Shown: piece after piece, positions 1 to 6,822 of the stretch
How the letters are laid out: the number at the start of each line of letters is the position of its first letter
Numbering within the stretch: position 1 is the stretch's first letter
From: Cohnella panacarvi Gsoil 349
GTDB taxonomy: Bacteria; Bacillota; Bacilli; Paenibacillales; Paenibacillaceae
Direction: 5' to 3'
NCBI RefSeq assembly: GCF_000515335.1
Contig: NZ_KI911563.1
Span: 3,491,158-3,555,157, forward strand
Length of the DNA: 64,000 nt
The notes under the pieces: generated by a model
What the model saw: only the letters and a program-made list of their open reading frames with translations
What the model was told of the DNA's origin: nothing
The model's database searches: none
Translations under genes and position numbers: made by a program

Positions 1-80
1 AACACGAGGTTGATAGGCTCGGGGTGGAAGCGCGGCAACGCGTGGAGCTGACGAGTACTAATCGGTCGAGGGCTTATCCT
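1..80 (+). rRNA. rrl: 23S ribosomal RNA, 3' end (partial)
   Basis: The first 80 bases match the conserved 3' end of bacterial 23S rRNA: the segment reading GTGGAGCTGACGAGTACTAA (44-63) followed by TCGGTCGAGGGCTTA is the family's usual ending. The 5' part lies outside the window. The exact mature end (79-80) is estimated by comparison with Bacillus 23S, which ends a few bases after the GAGGACTTA motif. No 5S gene follows before the terminator at 174-201, which is unusual for an rRNA operon. Confidence 0.95.
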
Positions 81-173
81 AATGACAACGGATGGCCAAG
101 ATGTTTCAAACTTTCACCAAACGCTTTGTTTCGCATCCAGTTTTCAAGGCGCAAGCCTACATAGGATTATAAA

Positions 174-201
174 AGCAGCGACTGCATGTCGCTGCTTTTT
201 T
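174..201 (+). terminator. Intrinsic terminator of the rRNA operon
   Basis: A perfect 9-bp stem (AGCAGCGAC with GTCGCTGCT) closes a 5-base loop and is followed by six T residues. It lies about 95 bases after the 23S end and is the only strong terminator there, so it probably ends the rRNA transcript without a 5S gene. Confidence 0.85.
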
Positions 202-280
202 GACATATCAGGGCATGTTCGTAGGTCCTGGCGTAATAGCCGCTATCGTGTGACCGTGAATACGGCCGCTCAGCGACGGA

Positions 281-302
281 GCGAATCCCGCTCTCTCCGC
301 CA
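281..302 (+). other. tRNA 3'-end-like fragment
   Basis: The 22 bases GCGAATCCCGCTCTCTCCGCCA look like the T-loop, T-stem and acceptor 3' half of a tRNA ending in an encoded CCA (serine-type tRNAs have similar tails). No matching 5' acceptor strand lies in the preceding 90 bases, and the T-stem partner is mismatched, so this is not an intact tRNA. It may be a recombination scar or old attachment site, or chance. Confidence 0.35.
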
Positions 303-494
303 ACCAATAGAACCTGCGATAGTACAGCTATTTCATAGAACCGGTAGGGTATGGAATCAATAAATGCAAATGCGCAGGTGATATCTAGCCGCGTGACTCC
401 ATTGAAGGTTTTGCAGGACTAATACCTGCACTTTTGCAGTATGAAGGATTAAACGAGCGATTACGGGTAGGATGAACTGCAGAATAGCAGGTGT

Positions 495-625
495 GCAGCG
501 ACTCCAGTGGAGGACAGAGTGTGCGAGCCCCCAATGCAGCGACTCCAGTGGAAGACAGAGTGTGCGAGTCCCCAATGCAGCGACTCCAGTGGAGGACAGA
601 GTGTGCGAGCCCCCAATGCAGCGAC
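495..625. repeat. 41-bp tandem repeat, 3.2 copies
   Basis: Three complete 41-bp units (495-535, 536-576, 577-617) and the first 8 bases of a fourth (618-625) stand head to tail. Units 1 and 3 are identical; unit 2 differs at two positions (A for G in GGAGGACAG, T for C in GAGCCCCC). The unit begins GCAGCGACTCCAGTGGAGGA. Because 41 is not a multiple of three, open frames across it shift phase in every copy, which argues against a coding role. Confidence 0.95.
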
Positions 626-781
626 GGAAGTAAGAAGGGCCGTCCATCCTGCCGCGCTCTGACGCACGCCGCCTTTGGTGCCCAAAGCGCACGCCAAGGG
701 AGCCGCCGGAAAAGATTCGGCAACGGTACCTTAGCGATTGAGGCGGGCACGACCGACCGATCCGAGTAGGATCGGTTTTTT
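623..781 (+). ncRNA. Candidate structured RNA ending in a terminator
   Basis: Directly after the tandem repeat comes a GC-rich run of potential hairpins: GACGG (623-627) with CCGTC (640-644); a 9-bp stem with GU pairs between 672-680 and 692-700; then the intrinsic terminator at 756-781. It could be a small RNA or a leader of the ger operon. I could not match it to a known riboswitch: no T-box motif and no recognisable GEMM or ydaO core. No clear promoter was found, so the call is tentative. Confidence 0.3.
756..781 (+). terminator. Intrinsic terminator upstream of ger operon
   Basis: An 8-bp perfect stem (ACCGATCC with GGATCGGT) around the loop GAGTA is followed by a run of six T residues. 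It ends 90 bases before the first ger gene, so it either ends a small upstream transcript or attenuates the operon. Confidence 0.85.
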
Positions 782-871
782 GCATGCGCGCGGAAGATTC
801 ATCTGAGTAATATCCCCTGTCCTGGGTAATCTTAAGAACAACGATTATGCGTGTCGAGGGGTCTTATTGCT

Positions 872-1975
872 ATGTCTTACCGATCTGAGCGTCTCGGAAT
901 ATTCCCCATCTATTGCATCGCGATGCTAGGGATCGGGCTGATGAATCACGTGATGGTACTGCCCATGCTGCTACAAGTGGCGAAGCGAAGCGCCTGGATC
1001 AGCGTATTGTTATCCGTGGTTCCATATTTGATATGGATCGCCGCCATGCATTTCATTATGAAGCGCTTGAAGCAACAAGCGCTTATGCCGTGGTTACGCA
1101 ATCGATTCGGCCCGCTCTCGAGCAGGCTCATGAGAATCGCCTTCCTGATCTACCTGTTCTTCATTTCGGGGATGACGTTGAAAGATACGGTGACTTGGAC
1201 GCACGGCACGTACTTGCCTCGGACGCCGGAGTTCGTGCTCAGTCTGACTTTAATGCTACTTTGCTTCTCGGCGTCGCGGCTCGGCATTCGCGCGATCGCG
1301 TACGTAGCCGGGATTCTGCTGCCCTTCGTCGTCCTATTCGGGGATTTCGTCATGAGCGCGAATCTTCCGCGCAAAAACTACAAGTTGTTAACCCCCATGC
1401 TGGAAGACGGCCTCATGCCGGTGCTTGGCGGAGCTTTGTATGTAGGAGGGGGACTGGCCGAACTAGTCATCCTATTACTCATACAGCATCAGTTAAAAAA
1501 AGAAGTTCGATACTGGTCATTGGCCGCGCTTGGAATTTTCTTGATCGTGTTGATCCTGGGACCGGTGACAGGCGCGATCGGGGAATTCGGCCCTGTCATA
1601 GCGGCAAGCTTGCGGTATCCCGCATTCGAAGAGTGGCGTCTTGTCAAGCTTGGCAGGTATATTCAGCACATTGATTTCCTTTCCATCTATCAGTGGTTAT
1701 CCGGAGCGTTCGTTCGCATCTCCGTAGCGGTCTTCCTCATGACGGAGATGATCACGGATGGGAAGCGCTCTAACGATAAACGAAGCGTCATCGCGCTAAT
1801 ATGCATATGCGTCATCCTGGTCGCGTTGATGTCGTTGCCTTTCAGCGATATGGAATATCTGAGTCTCCTGAAGATGTATTTGCCGTTATCGCTCTGTTTT
1901 GCCATTGGCGTGATCGTTATTTTGATGCTGCTAGTCTTTATCCCCGAGCGATCGAAGGTGAAGCCGAATGATTGA
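872..1975 (+). CDS. Spore germination permease, GerAB/YndE type
   Basis: B-type subunit of a GerA-family germinant receptor, an integral inner-membrane protein of the spore related to amino-acid/polyamine transporters, which senses small-molecule germinants. The 367-residue product is almost wholly hydrophobic, with about ten predicted membrane segments, the usual size and layout of the family. ATG 872 is preferred over GTG 851 because GAGGGG lies 9 to 12 bases upstream of 872 while 851 has no ribosome binding site. Its last 8 bases overlap the next gene, so the three ger genes are translationally coupled. The germinant cannot be read from the sequence. Confidence 0.9.
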   Translation: MSYRSERLGIFPIYCIAMLGIGLMNHVMVLPMLLQVAKRSAWISVLLSVVPYLIWIAAMHFIMKRLKQQALMPWLRNRFGPLSSRLMRIAFLIYLFFISGMTLKDTVTWTHGTYLPRTPEFVLSLTLMLLCFSASRLGIRAIAYVAGILLPFVVLFGDFVMSANLPRKNYKLLTPMLEDGLMPVLGGALYVGGGLAELVILLLIQHQLKKEVRYWSLAALGIFLIVLILGPVTGAIGEFGPVIAASLRYPAFEEWRLVKLGRYIQHIDFLSIYQWLSGAFVRISVAVFLMTEMITDGKRSNDKRSVIALICICVILVALMSLPFSDMEYLSLLKMYLPLSLCFAIGVIVILMLLVFIPERSKVKPND

Positions 1976-3413
1976 AAAGAACAACGATCTGACTCCGGAT
2001 ATCGTCCGCGAAATGTTCCAAGGGATCGAAGAATTCAAGATGAAGCGTTACGAGCTTGGAGATGGCGAATCCCCGACAAGCGTATATTTGCTGTATTGCG
2101 AAGGCATGATCCAATCGCAACAGATCAACGAGACGGTTATTCCCAAGTTGGACGGTCTACTCGCCGACAAGGAGGACGTAGACAATCTGGAACTTAAAAT
2201 GAACATCAGCCGACTGCACAAAGACGAGCTCGTTCTCGAAGTGTTCTCCGGGCGATTGGTCATGTATTTCGATCTTCAAGGCGTCCTCTACGGATTGGAT
2301 CTCGCAAGCATCCCGCAACGGCAGCCCCAAGAATCCAACACGGAGACGGCCGTTAAAGGGTCGAGAGATGCTTTCGTCGAGGAGTTGCTCCCCAACATAT
2401 CTTTGATCCGCAAACGGCTGCGTACGAACTCCTTGCGCTGCGAACGATTTATGATCGGCAAGCGAAGCCATACTGCCGTTGCCCTGCTCTATATTCAAGA
2501 TATCGCGAATCCCGACACGATCGAGGAGGCCAAGAATCGGCTAAACAGCATCGACATTGATTCATTAATGGGCAGCAGCCCGCTGGAAGAGTTGATCGCG
2601 GACAGTCCGAATTCCTTGTTTCCGTTAGTCGGCTATACGACCCGTCCCGACTTTGCCGTGGACTCGCTCATTCGCGGCCGATTCGTGGTCATCGCCGACG
2701 GAGCGCCGACGGCCGTCATCGCGCCCGCGAATTTATTCTACATGCTGCGTTCAGCGGAAGATGCATATTTCTCCTATTTACCGTCAAGCTTTAGTCTTAT
2801 TTTCCGTTACGTTGGTTTGTTGATATCCTTGTTTCTTCCCGGGTTTTACATCGCCATCACGTCCTTTAATGTGGAGCAACTTCCCTATCCTTTATTGGCT
2901 ACGATCGGGATGTCCCGCATCGGACTCCCGTTTCCGGGTCCGCTGGAAGCCTTCTTGATGGTTGGCATGTTCGAGGTGTTCCGGGAAGCAGGAGAGCGGT
3001 TGCCCAAAGCGGTAGGCTCGACGGTTTCGGTCGTCGGGGGGATCGTAGTGGGAGAAGCCGCGATTCGGGCGGGCCTGGCATCGTCCACCTTAATCGTCGT
3101 TGCGGCCATTACGGGGGTTGCAAGCTTCACGCTGGTCAATCAGACGCTTGTCCTCTCGGTCAGCATTACCCGAATCGTCATCATGATCTTTGCTTCCTTC
3201 CTCGGAATGTACGGATTCATGATTGCGGCAATGGGGCTGCTGTTATATCTCGCGTCGCTCAGTTCGTTCGGCTTGCCTTACCTTGCGCCGCTGACGCCGG
3301 TAACTTGGAGGGACTTGGCGCTCGTATTCAGCAGAGTGCCTTGGGTGAAGAAGAACTTTAGACCGCAAATGCTGAATACGGTCGACGATACGCGTCAGAA
3401 GAGGCGATCCTAA
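1968..3413 (+). CDS. Spore germination receptor A subunit (GerAA family)
   Basis: A-type subunit of the germinant receptor, 481 residues. A soluble N-terminal half (about residues 1-270) with the typical start containing VYLLYCEGMI is followed by a membrane half with the family signature region PSSFSLIFRYVGLL, LPGFYIA and LPFPGPLEAF, then several hydrophobic helices and a cytoplasmic tail. It starts with ATG inside the end of the permease gene (8-bp overlap), and its stop overlaps the next start by one base, as in a tightly coupled operon. The B-A-C order differs from the classical A-B-C of gerA. Confidence 0.93.
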   Translation: MIEKNNDLTPDIVREMFQGIEEFKMKRYELGDGESPTSVYLLYCEGMIQSQQINETVIPKLDGLLADKEDVDNLELKMNISRLHKDELVLEVFSGRLVMYFDLQGVLYGLDLASIPQRQPQESNTETAVKGSRDAFVEELLPNISLIRKRLRTNSLRCERFMIGKRSHTAVALLYIQDIANPDTIEEAKNRLNSIDIDSLMGSSPLEELIADSPNSLFPLVGYTTRPDFAVDSLIRGRFVVIADGAPTAVIAPANLFYMLRSAEDAYFSYLPSSFSLIFRYVGLLISLFLPGFYIAITSFNVEQLPYPLLATIGMSRIGLPFPGPLEAFLMVGMFEVFREAGERLPKAVGSTVSVVGGIVVGEAAIRAGLASSTLIVVAAITGVASFTLVNQTLVLSVSITRIVIMIFASFLGMYGFMIAAMGLLLYLASLSSFGLPYLAPLTPVTWRDLALVFSRVPWVKKNFRPQMLNTVDDTRQKRRS

Positions 3414-4570
3414 TGCGCCGGTTCGGAATGTCCATCCTATCGATCTGCCTGCTGCCTTTCCTGTTAACGGGGTGTTGGGATCTTAAGGATCTCCAGGAGA
3501 TTAACTATCTCACGGCGATCGGGTTCGACCTCGAGGGCGGAGATTTCATGGTTTACGGACAAATGCTCGATTTCACCACCGTAGCCAAGACCGAAGGAAG
3601 CAAGCCGGGCGCGACGCCGGTCTGGGTAGGTAAGGGCAGAGGAAAGACGCTCGTTCAAGCGATCGACGACTTATACCGGACGTCTCAACTCCGAATATTT
3701 TACGGCCATATCAATGCCATCGTCATCAGTGCGAAGGTGTTGAAAGATAGTTTCCTGATGGAGCAAATCGAGCAATTTTTCAGCCGGTTTTACGAACTGC
3801 GCTTTACGCCTTGGATATTCGGCACCTCGGAGTCGATCGACGAGGTGTTCAGCGCGACGTCCATATTCGATCTATCTCCGGAAATATCCATTCTGCATCA
3901 GCCTATGGAATCCTATAAGCAAAGATCGATCTTCACTCCGCTGAGCGTTCGTACTTATGCTTTAGAGACGAACGAGCCGAACCGGTCGGTCATGCTCCCT
4001 TCGATCTCCTTCTCCAAAAGAAAATGGACCAAATCAAACAAGCCTGAGAAACTGTTGGCCATTAATGGCGCGTACGCCATGGAAGGAGAAAAATTTCAAG
4101 GATGGTTTCCCAGTGAAAGTATGCTTGGGTTGACCTGGGTGGATCCTAATTCTTATCGGGGGCCTCTCGTCCTGTACGACGGGAAGGAACTTCTGGCTGG
4201 AATAACGGTGGAGAAGCCGAAAGTGACGATTCGTCCTCGGGTTCGCGGCGACAAGGCGGAGTACGCCATCAAGGTCGCGATGACCGGCACGATTAACATT
4301 CTGATGGTCCAGTTGCCGGAGGCGGAGCTCGAGCGCGAAGCGGCGAACGTCATTCGGGATCAAATAAGGGAGCTCTACAACGAAGGGTTAAAACATGACA
4401 CGGATATCCTTAATCTTACGACTTCGTTATACCGAAAAAAAAACCGGGAGTGGAAGAAACTTCGGAGCAGCGGCGGGCTTAAGCTGACATCCGAGTCGTT
4501 GGCGGCGATCGACGTATCGGTGAAGCTCAGGCGCTCGGGCAATATGAAGATGCAGCTTCGAATAAAGTAA
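3413..4570 (+). CDS. Spore germination lipoprotein, GerAC family
   Basis: C subunit of the germinant receptor, a membrane-anchored lipoprotein of 385 residues. A signal peptide ends in the lipobox LLTGC, giving Cys21 as the acylated residue, followed by the family-typical WDLKDLQEINYLTAIGFD. The rest is the soluble Ger(x)C fold and ends with a charged tail. A run of nine A residues (4435-4443) sits in the coding region near the 3' end and is a possible slippage site. No strong terminator follows; the ctsR promoter starts about 30 bases after the stop. Confidence 0.93.
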   Translation: MRRFGMSILSICLLPFLLTGCWDLKDLQEINYLTAIGFDLEGGDFMVYGQMLDFTTVAKTEGSKPGATPVWVGKGRGKTLVQAIDDLYRTSQLRIFYGHINAIVISAKVLKDSFLMEQIEQFFSRFYELRFTPWIFGTSESIDEVFSATSIFDLSPEISILHQPMESYKQRSIFTPLSVRTYALETNEPNRSVMLPSISFSKRKWTKSNKPEKLLAINGAYAMEGEKFQGWFPSESMLGLTWVDPNSYRGPLVLYDGKELLAGITVEKPKVTIRPRVRGDKAEYAIKVAMTGTINILMVQLPEAELEREAANVIRDQIRELYNEGLKHDTDILNLTTSLYRKKNREWKKLRSSGGLKLTSESLAAIDVSVKLRRSGNMKMQLRIK

Positions 4571-4600
4571 AATTCAACTCGCTCGCGGGATTCGCCCTTG

Positions 4601-4628
4601 TTGCAAATGTTCAGAAAATGCGTATAAT
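4601..4628 (+). promoter_or_regulatory. Sigma-A promoter of the ctsR operon
   Basis: TTGCAA (4601-4606) and a consensus TATAAT (4623-4628) are 16 bases apart. It lies directly upstream of the CtsR operator and 54 bases before the ctsR start codon. Confidence 0.75.
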
Positions 4629-4636
4629 ATGAATAT

Positions 4637-4653
4637 AGTCAAAGAAAGTCAAA
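4637..4653 (+). promoter_or_regulatory. CtsR operator (direct heptad repeat)
   Basis: Two direct copies of AGTCAAA (4637-4643 and 4647-4653) separated by GAA match the CtsR heptad box RGTCAAANANRGTCAAA. The site lies just downstream of the -10 element, around the expected transcription start, so CtsR bound there would block initiation. This implies autoregulation of the whole ctsR-mcsA-mcsB-clpC operon and heat induction. Confidence 0.9.
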
Positions 4654-4681
4654 GTCAGAACACTCCGGAAGGAGATGAGCG

Positions 4682-5143
4682 ATGCGTAACATTTCTGATC
4701 TAATCGAACATTACTTAAAACAAATTTTGCAGGACAGCTCGGAAGGTTCCGTCGAAATCCAAAGGAGCGAGTTAGCTGACAAATTTTCATGCGTCCCCTC
4801 CCAGATCAACTACGTAATCGGCACGCGGTTTACGCTGGAGAAGGGATACTACGTAGAGAGCAAACGCGGAGGCGGCGGATACATTCGCATTCAGCGAGTC
4901 GATCTTCCATCGCTCGAGGCCGTCCAGCGGCATGTGAGCCATACGGTCGGGTCGGAGATCGACCAAACCGCTGCGGAAGGTCTCATCTACCAGCTCGAAG
5001 AGGCCGAATTTCTGTCGGAACGCGAGGCGCGGCTCATTCGGGCGGCGATAAGCCGCGAGAACCTGACGATCGGCTTGCCGCTAAGGGATCAAATTCGCGC
5101 CAAGCTTCTCAAGGCGATGCTGATCACGCTGCTAGCCAAGTAG
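4682..5143 (+). CDS. ctsR: Transcriptional repressor CtsR
   Basis: Repressor of class III heat-shock genes; binds the heptad operators of clp operons and is inactivated and degraded on heat or protein stress through McsB and ClpC. The 153-residue product has the N-terminal winged helix-turn-helix with the glycine-rich wing RGGGGYIRI (about residues 62-70), the thermosensor and operator-contact element of the family, and a C-terminal four-helix dimer domain. AAGGAGATGAG just upstream provides the ribosome binding site. It is first in the operon behind its own operator. Confidence 0.97.
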   Translation: MRNISDLIEHYLKQILQDSSEGSVEIQRSELADKFSCVPSQINYVIGTRFTLEKGYYVESKRGGGGYIRIQRVDLPSLEAVQRHVSHTVGSEIDQTAAEGLIYQLEEAEFLSEREARLIRAAISRENLTIGLPLRDQIRAKLLKAMLITLLAK

Positions 5144-5184
5144 CGGCGTTGTTCGCTAACGGTATTTACTAAGGAGGCGATGCC

Positions 5185-5700
5185 ATGCAATGCCAAGAGT
5201 GCGGCAAGCGTCCGGCTACGCTGCATTTTACGAAAATCGTGAACGGAGAAAAGACGGAGCTCCATATTTGCGAATCGTGCGCGCGGGAGAAAGGCGAGCT
5301 GATTCCGGGTACGCAGAGCGGGTTCTCGATCCACAACTTGATTTCAGGCTTGCTCGACTTCGAAACCTCGGGTGCGGGCGCGATGGCGAAGCAACAAGCC
5401 GCGATCAAATGCGAGATATGCGGAATGACCTACGCGCAATTCAGCAAGATCGGACGATTCGGCTGCAGCCATTGCTATAAGCAGTTCGCGGAACGGCTGG
5501 ACCCTCTGTTGAAGAGAGTGCACGGCAACACCGTCCACGTCGGCAAAGTGCCGAAGCGCGCGGGCGGGCGCCTGAGGACGAAACGGGAGATCGATCGTCT
5601 GAAGAAGGAAATGCAAGGCCGCATCGAGCGAGAGGATTTCGAGTCGGCAGCCCAGTTGCGCGATCGCATTCGCGAGCTTGAGAAAGATATGAGCGGTTGA
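5185..5700 (+). CDS. mcsA: McsA, activator of protein arginine kinase
   Basis: Zinc-binding partner that activates the McsB arginine kinase and participates in CtsR control. 171 residues with two pairs of CxxC ligands in the N-terminal part (CQECG, CESC) and two more (CEICG, CSHC), followed by a C-terminal UVR-type coiled coil (about residues 135-170, with ESAAQLRDRIRELEKD) like that in UvrB and ClpC. A good AAGGAGG ribosome binding site precedes ATG 5185. It is placed between ctsR and mcsB, as is standard. Confidence 0.96.
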   Translation: MQCQECGKRPATLHFTKIVNGEKTELHICESCAREKGELIPGTQSGFSIHNLISGLLDFETSGAGAMAKQQAAIKCEICGMTYAQFSKIGRFGCSHCYKQFAERLDPLLKRVHGNTVHVGKVPKRAGGRLRTKREIDRLKKEMQGRIEREDFESAAQLRDRIRELEKDMSG

Positions 5701-5717
5701 AAGGCAGGTAAGACGCG

Positions 5718-6785
5718 ATGGCCATTCGAAAATATGTGAAGCACGCGCTCAGCGAGTGGATGGATGCGGCAGGGGCAACGGACTCCGATGTCGTGATCAG
5801 CAGCCGCGTGCGAATCGCCCGCAACTTGCGGGGAATGCCTTTTCCGATGATGGCGACGCCGGCGCATTCTTCGGCAGTAGCGGACCAGTTGCTCGGAGTC
5901 GCGGAGAGCGGCAGGCTGAACGGACTCGGCAAGCTGGAGCAGATTCGGCTGACCGAGCTGACCGAGCTCGAGAAGCTCGTCATGGTCGAGAAGCATTTGA
6001 TCAGCCCGAATTTGGCGAATGAATCGCGGGGGGGCGCATTAATATTAAGCAGTAAAGAAGACATCAGCATCATGATTAACGAGGAGGACCATCTTCGCAT
6101 CCAATGTCTTAGCCCGGGATTCCAAATAAGGGAGACATGGGATCGGGCCACGAAAATCGACGATATTTTCGAGGAGCAGGTGGATTACGCCTTCGATGAA
6201 AAGCACGGCTACTTAACGAGCTGTCCGACCAACGTAGGCACGGGCATTCGCGTATCCGTCATGATGCACCTGCCCGCGCTAGTCATGACGGGGCAGATCA
6301 ATCGCATTCTGACCGCCGTCACCCAAGTCGGCTTGGCCGTGAGAGGGCTGTACGGAGAAGGCAGCGAAGCGACGGGCAACCTGTTCCAGGTGTCCAATCA
6401 GATTACGCTTGGTCAATCCGAGCAGGAGATTATCGAGAATTTGTACCAGGTCGCCAAGCAGATGATCGAACACGAGAGAGCCGCCAGAGGCAAGCTGTTC
6501 GCGGACAATCGCCCACGGGTCGAGGACCGCATCCGCCGGTCGTACGGCGTGCTGTCGCAGGCGATCATCATGGATTCGAAGGAAGCGGCTCAGCGGCTGT
6601 CCGACTTAAGGCTTGGCGTTCATCTCGGCTTGATGCCAGAGCTGAACGACCGCACGCTGAACGAATTGCTCGTGGCGACGCAGCCGGGCTTCCTTCAGAT
6701 CACGTACGGGGAAGCGATGAACCCGGACGACCGGGATCGGTCGAGAGCCCAATTTATCCGCTCCAGACTGGCAACTCATTCATAA
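5718..6785 (+). CDS. mcsB: Protein arginine kinase McsB
   Basis: Phosphorylates arginine residues of CtsR and misfolded proteins, marking them for ClpC-ClpP. The 355-residue protein has the guanidino-kinase fold: nucleotide-binding [12 protein letters not shown] (residues 28-39), the catalytic cysteine in SCPTNVGTG (Cys169) and the [13 protein letters not shown] segment. The C-terminal RDRSRA matches the RDxxRA motif that binds phosphoarginine allosterically. No key residue appears missing, so the system should be active. It lies 17 bases after mcsA and 37 before clpC. Confidence 0.97.
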   Translation: MAIRKYVKHALSEWMDAAGATDSDVVISSRVRIARNLRGMPFPMMATPAHSSAVADQLLGVAESGRLNGLGKLEQIRLTELTELEKLVMVEKHLISPNLANESRGGALILSSKEDISIMINEEDHLRIQCLSPGFQIRETWDRATKIDDIFEEQVDYAFDEKHGYLTSCPTNVGTGIRVSVMMHLPALVMTGQINRILTAVTQVGLAVRGLYGEGSEATGNLFQVSNQITLGQSEQEIIENLYQVAKQMIEHERAARGKLFADNRPRVEDRIRRSYGVLSQAIIMDSKEAAQRLSDLRLGVHLGLMPELNDRTLNELLVATQPGFLQITYGEAMNPDDRDRSRAQFIRSRLATHS

Positions 6786-6822
6786 ATGCTTTATTCTAAC
6801 TTTAATAGGGAGGTGTTGTCTC

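Larger units (their letters stand above)
81..871. other. Long non-coding stretch between rRNA operon and ger operon
   Basis: No convincing gene is present in these 790 bases. Short open frames exist on both strands but lack ribosome binding sites, and several merely read through a 41-bp tandem repeat. The stretch contains the rRNA operon terminator, a 22-base piece resembling a tRNA 3' end, the tandem repeat, a hairpin-rich segment and a second terminator, each listed separately. No 5S rRNA or intact tRNA can be seen. Confidence 0.7.

Noticed and set aside
495-625. CRISPR array
   Set aside because: The copies are directly adjacent with no unique spacers, and no cas genes are in the window. 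It is a plain tandem repeat.
640-781. T-box, c-di-GMP or c-di-AMP riboswitch ahead of the ger operon
   Set aside because: The T-box motif is absent and the conserved cores of GEMM and ydaO types could not be matched; only generic hairpins and a terminator are seen.
357-785. Overlapping minus-strand frames with a repeated peptide (SLHWGLAHSVLHWSRC)
   Set aside because: The repetition is only the 41-bp DNA tandem repeat read in shifting phases; no binding site, and the frames overlap each other.
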